This document shows, in pieces, positions 1 through 4,543 of a stretch of 7,214 bases of DNA. The stretch comes from CAYPEZ01 sp964409985 (GTDB lineage: Bacteria > Patescibacteriota > Minisyncoccia > Phycocordibacterales > UBA6899). Positions within the stretch are counted from its first letter, which is position 1, and the number at the start of each line of letters is the position of its first letter. Position numbers and translations under genes: made by a program. The stretch is from the NCBI GenBank assembly GCA_964409985.1, contig CAYPEZ010000042.1:1-7214 (forward strand), written 5' to 3'. The notes under the pieces are model-generated. The model was not told where the DNA came from and made no database searches. It saw only the letters and a program-made list of their open reading frames with translations.

Positions 1-32
1 CGCAGACCCATATCACTGTCTTTCCTTCTGCG

Positions 33-61
33 TTGACAGGCTATGTGTTTTCTACTACGTT
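33..61 (+). promoter_or_regulatory. sigma70-like promoter for the first gene
   Basis: TTGACA at 33-38 is a perfect -35 box. A 17-nt spacer leads to TACGTT at 56-61, a weak -10 matching the consensus at three positions. The predicted start of transcription is near 68, giving a leader of about 36 nt before the ATG at 104. The -35 is convincing and the -10 is not. Confidence 0.5.
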
Positions 62-103
62 TAATGCCGGAAACTGCTCTTTATCTCGCACCAGGAGATC
101 TCC

Positions 104-508
104 ATGGACGTGCAAGTTATCACTCTTGTTCTTGTCCTTCTCCTTAGCTTTGGTCTCTACTATGCGTGGCATACTTCACAAAAGAAGAAGAATGATGAAA
201 AAAATCTTCGTGAACTCTTTTATGAACAGTGTCCCGAAAAACTGCTCAGAATTTTAAAAGCGCACTACTTGGGAATCGATGGGACATTCAAGGCAATGAC
301 CCAAGAAGCCAGGCGTGCGCTCGAGCATGTCTATGGGAGTAAGGGCGTAGAAGCAGCGATGGACATCCTTGAGACCGGGAGCACAACTATACTTCTGTAT
401 GTCCCAGAAAGACACTTTCGTCGTCTCACTGTAGTCTTCCGCAAAGGAAAAATTATTGCCATTGACCTCTCTCCGCCATTCATTGCTTGTACATTGCTCG
501 ATGACTAA
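104..508 (+). CDS. small membrane-anchored hypothetical protein
   Basis: I do not recognise the family. The 134-residue protein starts with one strongly hydrophobic helix (residues 4-22) followed by a lysine-rich stop (KKKNDEK), so it is probably an N-in or signal-anchor membrane protein with a soluble C-terminal domain of about 105 residues. That domain has a charged helical part (residues 30-75) and a C-terminal beta-like part ending in a hydrophobic stretch (VVFRKGKIIAIDLSPP). The ATG at 104 is chosen because AGGAG lies at 93-97, six bases upstream. The Shine-Dalgarno sits inside the palindrome GGAGATCTCC (94-103). A promoter lies upstream and a terminator at 519-551, so the gene looks monocistronic. 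No function can be assigned. Confidence 0.8.
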   Translation: MDVQVITLVLVLLLSFGLYYAWHTSQKKKNDEKNLRELFYEQCPEKLLRILKAHYLGIDGTFKAMTQEARRALEHVYGSKGVEAAMDILETGSTTILLYVPERHFRRLTVVFRKGKIIAIDLSPPFIACTLLDD

Positions 509-518
509 GGTTTATCAC

Positions 519-551
519 ACTCCTCACCTCAACGGCGGGGAGTTCTTTTTT
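519..551 (+). terminator. rho-independent terminator after the first gene
   Basis: ACTCCTC (519-525) pairs with GGGGAGT (537-543), seven pairs including one G-U, with an 11-nt loop. It is followed by a T-rich run (544-551). It lies 11 nt after the TAA of the first gene. Confidence 0.75.
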
Positions 552-554
552 GCC

Positions 555-582
555 TTGCGTAACAGAGAGAAGTGAGTAGGAT
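555..582 (+). promoter_or_regulatory. possible promoter for the ClpP-like gene
   Basis: TTGCGT (555-560), a 16-nt spacer, then TAGGAT (577-582). Both boxes match the consensus only partly. The location fits, just after the upstream terminator and with a leader of about 31 nt to the ATG at 620. Confidence 0.35.
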
Positions 583-619
583 ACCATCCAGAACACTGCA
601 CACCGACAAAGGAGTAAGC

Positions 620-1309
620 ATGAGCGAAACACCCGAAACCCAAGGGAAAGTCGCAGACACAACAAAAAAAGACGGAAAGAGGAGAAGTCCTGGCAATCGA
701 GGACGCGCCATGCGCATGGCTCATACGCACCAGCTTGATGCGTACATGCAGTATGGTGTTTTCCCCGCAGAGAGGAAGATTCAATACCCGACACCGCCAG
801 ACCCTGTCCACGAGGACGGAGACGTCAATCGTGGTGGAGCGCGATACTTCATCAACGGGATCACATACCTGCGTATGTGCTACCCAGAGGATGAGATCAC
901 GGTTCAGCTCTCTACCCCGGGCGGTTGTGATTACGCCATGTTTGCCGTGTACGATGCGATTCGTGACGTGAGATACAAAAACCCAATCACAATTGAAGTC
1001 TACGGACTCGCTATGAGTGCTGGAGTCTTCATCCTCCAGGCTGGAACACGCCGCATTGTGCGCCGACACGCAAGGCTCATGGTCCACTATGGATCGTGGG
1101 GTGGAGTGGAACTTCATTCTAAAGATTTTGATCGAGCTGCAAAAGAAAACGAAGTGTGCAGGGAGATCTACAAGAATGTGTTATGTGCACGGATCAAAGA
1201 AAAACATCCAGAATTTACAGACGAGGAAATGGATAAACTCTTGCGTTTTGATACCTACATGTCTGCGCATGAAGCAGTGGATATGGGTCTTGCCGACGAG
1301 ATCATGTAG
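620..1309 (+). CDS. divergent ClpP-family serine protease
   Basis: This 229-residue protein carries the signature layout of the Clp protease proteolytic subunit / crotonase-like fold. A glycine-rich substrate-strand motif STPGG is at residues 98-102 (NSPGG in classic ClpP). The nucleophile Ser133 sits in GLAMSAG, His156 in MVHYGSWGG, and the acid Asp211 in FDTYMSAHEAVDMGLADEI. The triad order and spacing match the family, so it is probably an active self-compartmentalising peptidase; an ATPase partner is not visible here. The N-terminal 35 residues are charged, lysine/arginine-rich and probably disordered. The start at 620 is chosen because AAAGGAG lies six bases upstream; an in-frame ATG at 572 has no such site and would add 16 residues overlapping the likely promoter. 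Sequence around the motifs departs from housekeeping ClpP, so it is better called ClpP-like (the SDH/ClpP-related subgroup is possible). It ends at a strong terminator and stands alone. Confidence 0.85.
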   Translation: MSETPETQGKVADTTKKDGKRRSPGNRGRAMRMAHTHQLDAYMQYGVFPAERKIQYPTPPDPVHEDGDVNRGGARYFINGITYLRMCYPEDEITVQLSTPGGCDYAMFAVYDAIRDVRYKNPITIEVYGLAMSAGVFILQAGTRRIVRRHARLMVHYGSWGGVELHSKDFDRAAKENEVCREIYKNVLCARIKEKHPEFTDEEMDKLLRFDTYMSAHEAVDMGLADEIM

Positions 1310-1330
1310 ACCACAAAAACTGTTCATTCA

Positions 1331-1360
1331 CCGCTGCAAAAAATTTGCAGCGGTTTTTTT
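1331..1360 (+). terminator. strong rho-independent terminator after the ClpP-like gene
   Basis: CCGCTGCAAA (1331-1340) and TTTGCAGCGG (1344-1353) form a perfect 10-bp stem with a nominal 3-nt loop, followed by seven T (1354-1360). Confidence 0.92.
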
Positions 1361-1465
1361 ATTAAACAGGTAATATCCCCCAGCCTTTCGCATAGAGAGA
1401 GCCACGCTCATGTGTCGGCTCTGTTGCAGTTGGTTCTTCGGGCTGATATGTATGCAAAAATCTCA
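1361..1465 (+). other. gene-free stretch with one imperfect hairpin
   Basis: No credible gene here: the long minus-strand reading frame across it lacks a Shine-Dalgarno site and runs through the terminator and promoter. AGAGCC (1398-1403) can pair with GGCTCT (1417-1422) around a 13-nt loop. There is no T-tract, so it is not a terminator. Role unknown. Confidence 0.4.
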
Positions 1466-1493
1466 TTGACAGAAACATCGAGCAGTGTAGAAT
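1466..1493 (+). promoter_or_regulatory. strong promoter of the four-cysteine secreted protein
   Basis: TTGACA (1466-1471), 16-nt spacer, TAGAAT (1488-1493): a perfect -35 and a five-of-six -10. The predicted start is near 1500. Confidence 0.8.
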
Positions 1494-1501
1494 CACCGCT
1501 T

Positions 1502-1540
1502 GGCAACCACACCGGTTGTCACTGATCCAGCAGTTCTGGA
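1502..1540 (+). promoter_or_regulatory. two-hairpin 5' leader
   Basis: GGCAACC (1502-1508) pairs with GGTTGTC (1514-1520) with one G-U pair and loop ACACC. TCCAG (1526-1530) then pairs with CTGGA (1536-1540) around CAGTT. The first hairpin would begin about two bases after the predicted transcript start. The second ends just before the Shine-Dalgarno region. Possible role in mRNA stability or translation control; inference only. Confidence 0.4.
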
Positions 1541-1558
1541 ATGGAAGAGGTCTGTTCA

Positions 1559-1834
1559 ATGAAGCTAGCTTATGCCGTCCTGATCGTGGCTGTCTCGGCT
1601 TTCTCTTCGAATGCCTATGCGAATGACCGGTGTCCCGCGGGCGAGACTGGTTGCAACATCAACAATGCGCACGAGAAGATTCGTGAGCGCGTGAACGAAG
1701 GCACGAGGAAGGTCATTCGGAATGAGAATCCGGAAGGACGAGTCCGTGAAGTCGGCGAGACGGTCAAGTACTGCATCAAGTGTGGCACGGATGCCATCAA
1801 AGAGGGTGCGGACAAGATCTCCGGCAAGAAGTAA
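1559..1834 (+). CDS. secreted four-cysteine microprotein
   Basis: I do not recognise the family. The 91-residue product has a textbook signal peptide: MK, a hydrophobic core (residues 3-15), and a likely cut after Ala21 (NAYA|ND). The mature part is about 70 residues, rich in charged residues and mostly helical in character. It has exactly four cysteines arranged as two pairs, Cys25-x6-Cys32 near the N-terminus and Cys72-x2-Cys75 (CIKC) near the C-terminus. The two pairs could make disulfides across a helical hairpin or bind a metal. The tail is lysine-rich (SGKK). The ATG at 1559 is chosen over the in-frame ATG at 1541 because GAAGAGG (1544-1550) lies eight bases upstream and because the signal peptide begins cleanly there. 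A strong promoter and a terminator bracket it, making it a single-gene unit. Confidence 0.8.
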   Translation: MKLAYAVLIVAVSAFSSNAYANDRCPAGETGCNINNAHEKIRERVNEGTRKVIRNENPEGRVREVGETVKYCIKCGTDAIKEGADKISGKK

Positions 1835-1850
1835 GAAGTAACAATATACT

Positions 1851-1876
1851 GAGGAAGACATTGTCTTCCTCTTTTT
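1851..1876 (+). terminator. rho-independent terminator after the microprotein gene
   Basis: GAGGAAGACA (1851-1860) and TGTCTTCCTC (1862-1871) are perfect reverse complements separated by one base. The effective hairpin has about eight pairs and a small loop, followed by TTTTT (1872-1876). Confidence 0.9.
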
Positions 1877-1926
1877 ATTTGAACATACTGTGTATGGACA
1901 GAAAGCATTTCTACCGCCTGACATAT

Positions 1927-1955
1927 TTGACGTATCATTGATTGACAGATAGGCT
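1927..1955 (+). promoter_or_regulatory. possible promoter for the TTG-started gene
   Basis: TTGACG (1927-1932), 17-nt spacer, TAGGCT (1950-1955). The -10 is poor. A second perfect TTGACA at 1942-1947 has no -10 box at a workable distance. One of them probably drives the gene at 1987. Confidence 0.35.
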
Positions 1956-1968
1956 CACGGAAGAGCCT
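1951..1968 (+). promoter_or_regulatory. small hairpin just upstream of the ribosome binding site
   Basis: AGGCTC (1951-1956) and GAGCCT (1963-1968) form a perfect 6-bp stem with loop ACGGAA, ending five bases before the Shine-Dalgarno AAAGGAG (1974-1980). It could be a leader hairpin if transcription starts upstream of it. Confidence 0.4.
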
Positions 1969-1986
1969 GCACAAAAGGAGTGTCCT

Positions 1987-2367
1987 TTGAGTACGCGTCC
2001 TGAGAATGTTGTTCCCTTTTTTCGCCCAAAACACCTTGCCGATCTTACCGTAGAAGAATGGCATGTATTTGATAGTCTCCTTGAGACACACACAAAAGAG
2101 AAACGTTTTAATTCTCATCGCGTGAATGAGATCAGACGCATCATTCATAAACTCGAACGCATTGCAAAAAAATGCGATGATCTTTGTGACCCCACCGCTG
2201 ACCACGAGAATGCTGCCATGATTCTCTTCGCACTCATCAATGGCAGCCGTGAAGCACTGGCCCACAACCAAGAGATCATGAATCAATTTGATGGATTTTG
2301 TGTCCTCTACCACAAGGGGCACTACACAAAGAAAACAAAACCTCAATATCACTCGACCACCGGATAA
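1987..2367 (+). CDS. small helical cytosolic hypothetical protein, TTG start
   Basis: I do not recognise the family. The 126-residue product has no signal peptide or membrane segment. It looks mostly helical: an N-terminal extended part (residues 1-18), a helix with LTVEEWHVFDSLLE (20-33), a basic helix around VNEIRRIIHKLERIAKK (46-62), a CDDLC pair (Cys63, Cys67), and a hydrophobic helix AAMILFALINGSREAL (76-91). The tail is rich in His, Lys and Tyr. TTG at 1987 is chosen because AAAGGAG (1974-1980) lies six bases before it. The alternative in-frame TTG at 1942 lacks a site and falls in the promoter region. The stop codon lies inside the loop of the terminator hairpin. DNA-binding or phage-like accessory roles cannot be ruled in or out. 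Confidence 0.7.
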   Translation: MSTRPENVVPFFRPKHLADLTVEEWHVFDSLLETHTKEKRFNSHRVNEIRRIIHKLERIAKKCDDLCDPTADHENAAMILFALINGSREALAHNQEIMNQFDGFCVLYHKGHYTKKTKPQYHSTTG

Positions 2368-2381
2368 CACCGGTGGTTTTG
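2356..2381 (+). terminator. rho-independent terminator overlapping the stop codon
   Basis: ACCACCGG (2356-2363) and CCGGTGGT (2370-2377) form a perfect stem. The loop ATAACA (2364-2369) contains the TAA of the upstream gene. TTTTGCTT follows. Confidence 0.85.
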
Positions 2382-2397
2382 CTTAGGAGATAAACTC

Positions 2398-2427
2398 ATG
2401 ACACACGCTACATGCTTGTGGGCATAG
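2398..2427 (+). other. nine-codon ORF with a good ribosome binding site (leader peptide or gene remnant)
   Basis: AGGAG (2385-2389) stands eight bases before an ATG at 2398, which opens a nine-residue frame (MTHATCLWA) closed by TAG at 2425. The initiation context TTAGGAG...ACTCATG closely matches that of the gene at 7131. No promoter lies between it and the terminator at 2356-2381, so it would be translated only on read-through transcripts. Either a leader peptide or the surviving start of a deleted gene. Confidence 0.35.
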
Positions 2428-2434
2428 AGAGATA

Positions 2435-2463
2435 TTGACGTCGAATACGAATATTCATAAGAT
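2435..2463 (+). promoter_or_regulatory. promoter of the 57-residue peptide gene
   Basis: TTGACG (2435-2440), 17-nt spacer, TAAGAT (2458-2463): five-of-six -35 and a good -10. The predicted start is near 2470, giving a leader of about 21 nt. Confidence 0.65.
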
Positions 2464-2490
2464 GCGCCTAGACACTAGCGAGGATATTCC

Positions 2491-2664
2491 ATGGACATCC
2501 TATTTATCGTTCTTCTTGCTTTGATGTACGCAAAGCGTGGTCAGACTACGACATGTCGAGTTCCTAACAGACTTACGACAGAAGAACGAGCTGCCGTCCG
2601 CACACACGTTCTCCAGCATGGAACCGTGAAGGGACTCGTCCTTCGAAAACCCACATCCTCATGA
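2491..2664 (+). CDS. 57-residue peptide with hydrophobic N-terminus
   Basis: The product has a hydrophobic first segment (MDILFIVLLALMYA, residues 1-14), then a basic, polar remainder (KRGQ, an Arg/Thr-rich middle, ending KPTSS). The first segment is short for a full membrane span but could serve as an anchor or be exported. Support for a real gene: its own promoter (2435-2463), AGGA at 2481-2484 six bases before the ATG, and a strong terminator whose stem contains the TGA stop. The residues TTEERAAVRTHVLQHG (29-44) look like a small amphipathic helix, and KGLVLRKP may be a strand. Family not recognised; a toxin-like or regulatory micropeptide is possible but unproven. Note the similarity of its opening MD-hydrophobic layout to the gene at 104. 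Confidence 0.6.
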   Translation: MDILFIVLLALMYAKRGQTTTCRVPNRLTTEERAAVRTHVLQHGTVKGLVLRKPTSS

Positions 2665-2675
2665 TGTGGGTTTTT
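2646..2675 (+). terminator. strong rho-independent terminator overlapping the stop codon
   Basis: ACCCACATC (2649-2657) and GATGTGGGT (2663-2671) form a perfect 9-bp stem with loop CTCAT, extended by A-T pairs into the T-tract (2671-2675). The TGA at 2662-2664 spans the loop and stem boundary. Confidence 0.92.
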
Positions 2676-2744
2676 CTTCACAGCAAAGGAGACTGTATAC
2701 AAGTTGAAGCATGACAGATAACAACTTTCGTCTTTCATCACACA

Positions 2745-2758
2745 AAAAGTTAACTTTT
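2745..2758. promoter_or_regulatory. 14-bp perfect palindrome upstream of the first paralogue promoter
   Basis: AAAAGTTAACTTTT is a perfect palindrome, 18 bp upstream of the -35 box. Being AT-rich it could arise by chance, but its position next to a second inverted repeat makes a binding site plausible. Confidence 0.4.
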
Positions 2759-2761
2759 CTA

Positions 2762-2779
2762 CAAATGCACTTGCATTTG
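2762..2779. promoter_or_regulatory. inverted repeat overlapping the -35 box (candidate operator)
   Basis: CAAATGCA (2762-2769) and TGCATTTG (2772-2779) are perfect 8-bp arms with a 2-bp spacer. The right arm overlaps the first three bases of the -35 TTGACA (2777-2782). This is the geometry of a repressor site for a dimeric helix-turn-helix protein; the protein is not identified. Confidence 0.5.
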
Positions 2780-2804
2780 ACAGTGTTTAAAATTCATGTA
2801 TATT
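2777..2804 (+). promoter_or_regulatory. strong promoter of the first secreted paralogue
   Basis: TTGACA (2777-2782), 16-nt spacer, TATATT (2799-2804). The predicted start is near 2811, right at the base of the leader hairpin. Confidence 0.8.
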
Positions 2805-2809
2805 TAATG

Positions 2810-2835
2810 AGCGCCCAGCTTTGCGGCGTTTTTTT
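2810..2835 (+). promoter_or_regulatory. terminator-like hairpin at the 5' end of the first paralogue mRNA
   Basis: CGCC (2812-2815) pairs with GGCG (2825-2828), extendable by G-U and A-U pairs. A run of seven T (2829-2835) follows, then GTTCCTCA. The same arrangement occurs before the second paralogue (5589-5620). It may be a 5' stabilising stem-loop, a pausing signal or an attenuator. Confidence 0.5.
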
Positions 2836-2864
2836 GTTCCTCACCAACCATAGGAGTTACGTTC

Positions 2865-3416
2865 GTGAAAAAACTCGCAGCTACCCTGATCCTTTTTCTC
2901 AGTGCCTTTTTCGCAATGACCTCAGCATTTGCTCAGGTCAGGAGTGAAGACAACGACATGGTCCGCGACACCAAGGTCGCATATGTCTCAACCTACCCAG
3001 ACGGCGCAAAGGAAAACGTCCTCGTCGCCTACCAGGCCTCTGTCTACCATCGCATCTGGCAAAGTGGACGTGCATCCACGTGGGATCATCTGATTGATGA
3101 CAGGAAGTGTCATGTGACGATCTCGGCCAAGGTGGAACGAAGAGCATATATTGTTTCTCGTTCTGGCATCAACGCGCCGCTCGACCAGTACACTGAGGTC
3201 TATGCTGCAGACCAGTATACTGACCGAGGTGCTGACAGGCCATGGGAGATCTATCACACCACGTGTGGGGAGGTGATGCAGAGATTTCTTGGGTACGTGA
3301 AGGCGACCAAGAATAACCTGAATGCCAACTTCGACAAGATCATCGCTGGCGACGGCGACTCGGCACGCACACGCTTGCGTGAAATGCTGAAAGCTCAGAA
3401 GCTCGAGAAGAAGTAA
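2865..3416 (+). CDS. secreted two-cysteine protein, paralogue 1
   Basis: I do not recognise the family. The 183-residue product has a clear signal peptide (MKK, hydrophobic core 4-18, cut after AFA at residue 23), so the mature protein is exported and about 160 residues long. Its core (residues 36-146) is beta-rich in appearance, with many aromatics and alternating strands such as KENVLVAYQ, KCHVTISAK and RRAYIV. The best-conserved blocks versus the second copy are NAPLDQYTEVYA, PWEIYH and TCGEVMQ. Cys82 and Cys134 are the only cysteines of the mature part and are conserved at identical spacing, so a disulfide is likely. The tail is a basic helix ending MLKAQKLEKK. The GTG start at 2865 has AGGAG (2852-2856) eight bases upstream and opens the signal peptide. 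It is transcribed alone from 2777-2804, possibly under operator control, and stops at the 3433-3462 terminator. Confidence 0.85.
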   Translation: MKKLAATLILFLSAFFAMTSAFAQVRSEDNDMVRDTKVAYVSTYPDGAKENVLVAYQASVYHRIWQSGRASTWDHLIDDRKCHVTISAKVERRAYIVSRSGINAPLDQYTEVYAADQYTDRGADRPWEIYHTTCGEVMQRFLGYVKATKNNLNANFDKIIAGDGDSARTRLREMLKAQKLEKK

Positions 3417-3432
3417 TCCTGGGTACTCTTTG

Positions 3433-3462
3433 GTGCCACCCTGTGCGGGGTGGCACTTTTTT
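3433..3462 (+). terminator. strong rho-independent terminator after paralogue 1
   Basis: GTGCCACCC (3433-3441) and GGGTGGCAC (3448-3456) form a perfect 9-bp stem with loop TGTGCG, followed by TTTTTT and more T. The stretch 3463-3552 to the next stop codon holds nothing else I can support, and I see no clear terminator for the convergent minus-strand gene. Confidence 0.93.
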
Positions 3463-3552
3463 GTTTTTAGACTCTTCAGCGAACAGGAGAAACCAAAAGG
3501 ACCTCGTGCTATACGCCTTCATGAAGATTCCTCTCGCATCCCTCTTTTTTAT

Positions 3553-4479
3553 TTACACAGTGACTGATTCTGGCATCTCAAAAAACGCATCGTCCGGAAG
3601 CGTCATCTTTATTGTTTCGGTAGCCGACCACAGGACTAAGAAAGCTCCGATGGCAACGACCGCAGCTCCCCAGAGAGCCAGACCAATAATGAGCTTACGG
3701 TTCTTTGTCTTTGCTGCATCGGGCACAATTCCTTTGAACATGACCAGCGAGCGATAGAGTTTGGTGAGGTACGTACTGAAAAACACCAAGAATATTGGCG
3801 ATAGTAACGAGTACACAAGATAGAATCCCTGTGTGTCCGTACCAAACGCACCCAAAATTCCCAAAATGATGGACAAGGACACAATCAGCATTCCAGGAGC
3901 GAAGAATCTCCACATCACCTTTCCCCACACTCCTCGCTGGAGTTCTCTTCCATACGAAATGGCATGCACACCTCTGAGATCATCGAGGATGAGCGCTGGG
4001 TATGCAAACATCGTCCACATACTGACAAAAAGGACTGGTATGATCAAAGGGATTTCACTTCCGAGCGTGATGAGTATCGAGATTGCTGTCAACCAAACAA
4101 GTGGCCAAAATTTCGTTTTTGCCAATAGAAATGATTCCTTGATCGGAGGCGTCCATCGACTCCCCGCTTGTTGGATGCTCGTAATTGAAGCGAGGATGAA
4201 AACATAGTACGCAACAATGACCGCAATGAGTCCTAAAGGAGCAGGAAGAAACATATACAGCGGCTGTGGAACCTCTGATCCAAAGGGCATCGTAATCAAT
4301 GAGTATAGAAACACAGGTAGACCCACTGCAACAAGAGACTTGGGTGGAGCGGACCTCAGATCACGCAAGGTCTCTGCAAATAGCTCTTGTGCTGACGCGA
4401 TTTTTGTATGCGACACCGGGGATGGGACAGGGATGTGCTCTGTCGACATAACGTGATCTCTTGTTTCTTGGTTTTCCAT
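3553..4479 (-). CDS. seven-helix integral membrane protein of unknown function
   Basis: The 308-residue product has a polar cytoplasmic-type N-terminus (residues 1-46) and about seven hydrophobic segments, roughly at 48-64, 78-100, 123-140, 143-165, 192-213, 218-240 and 263-285. A polar acidic tail follows (LPDDAFFEMPESVTV). Between helices 4 and 5 lies a conserved-looking loop, ILDDLRGVHAISYGRELQRG, of the kind seen in glycerophosphodiester-phosphodiesterase-type membrane domains and in YciC/DUF975-like proteins. I use this only as a loose resemblance. It lies 64 bases downstream of the SPFH gene on the same strand, so the two may be partly co-transcribed. A repeat-borne promoter candidate lies immediately upstream (4485-4512). 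If that promoter is right, the in-frame ATG at 4449 (298 residues, weak AAGAGAT upstream) is the better start and the ATG at 4479 would be nearly leaderless. Neither start has a strong Shine-Dalgarno. Confidence 0.8.
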   Translation of the reverse strand: MENQETRDHVMSTEHIPVPSPVSHTKIASAQELFAETLRDLRSAPPKSLVAVGLPVFLYSLITMPFGSEVPQPLYMFLPAPLGLIAVIVAYYVFILASITSIQQAGSRWTPPIKESFLLAKTKFWPLVWLTAISILITLGSEIPLIIPVLFVSMWTMFAYPALILDDLRGVHAISYGRELQRGVWGKVMWRFFAPGMLIVSLSIILGILGAFGTDTQGFYLVYSLLSPIFLVFFSTYLTKLYRSLVMFKGIVPDAAKTKNRKLIIGLALWGAAVVAIGAFLVLWSATETIKMTLPDDAFFEMPESVTV

Positions 4480-4484
4480 ACGTC

Positions 4485-4512
4485 CACTCTACACCCACCC
4501 AAAATCCTGGCA
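4485..4512 (-). promoter_or_regulatory. repeat-borne promoter candidate for the membrane protein gene
   Basis: Read on the minus strand: TTGCCA, a 16-nt spacer (GGATTTTGGGTGGGTG), then TAGAGT. Most of this is the 27-bp repeat. The -35 differs from TTGACA at one base. The predicted start is near 4478. Confidence 0.4.
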
Positions 4513-4514
4513 AT
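4488..4514. repeat. 27-bp direct repeat, copy 1 (left module only)
   Basis: This is identical over 27 bp to 5435-5461. It begins TCTACACCCACCC and ends AATCCTGGCAAT. Both copies lie immediately upstream of minus-strand genes. This copy lacks the adjoining GGGGTCAG module. Confidence 0.9.
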
Positions 4515-4543
4515 GTTTTTGGCAAGGGTAGGTTCTTCTTCGA

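Noticed and set aside
524..1117. 197-codon minus-strand reading frame opposite the ClpP-like gene
   Set aside because: It is antisense to a gene with an intact catalytic triad, its product has no recognisable motif, and no suitable ribosome binding site precedes it.
1615..2370. 251-codon minus-strand reading frame across two plus-strand genes
   Set aside because: It runs through two terminators, a promoter region and two genes with good starts; its product is low-complexity and cysteine-scattered, typical of a shadow frame.
2711..2947. 78-codon plus-strand frame starting at 2711
   Set aside because: It spans the promoter, operator-like repeats and leader hairpin of paralogue 1. The only Shine-Dalgarno-like AAAGGAG (2684-2690) is 20 bases away, too far. 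That orphan site may be a decayed gene start.
4493..4533. Minus-strand terminator between the SPFH and membrane protein genes
   Set aside because: ACCTACCC and GGGTGGGT can pair with one wobble, but the loop is 25 nt and no T-tract follows.
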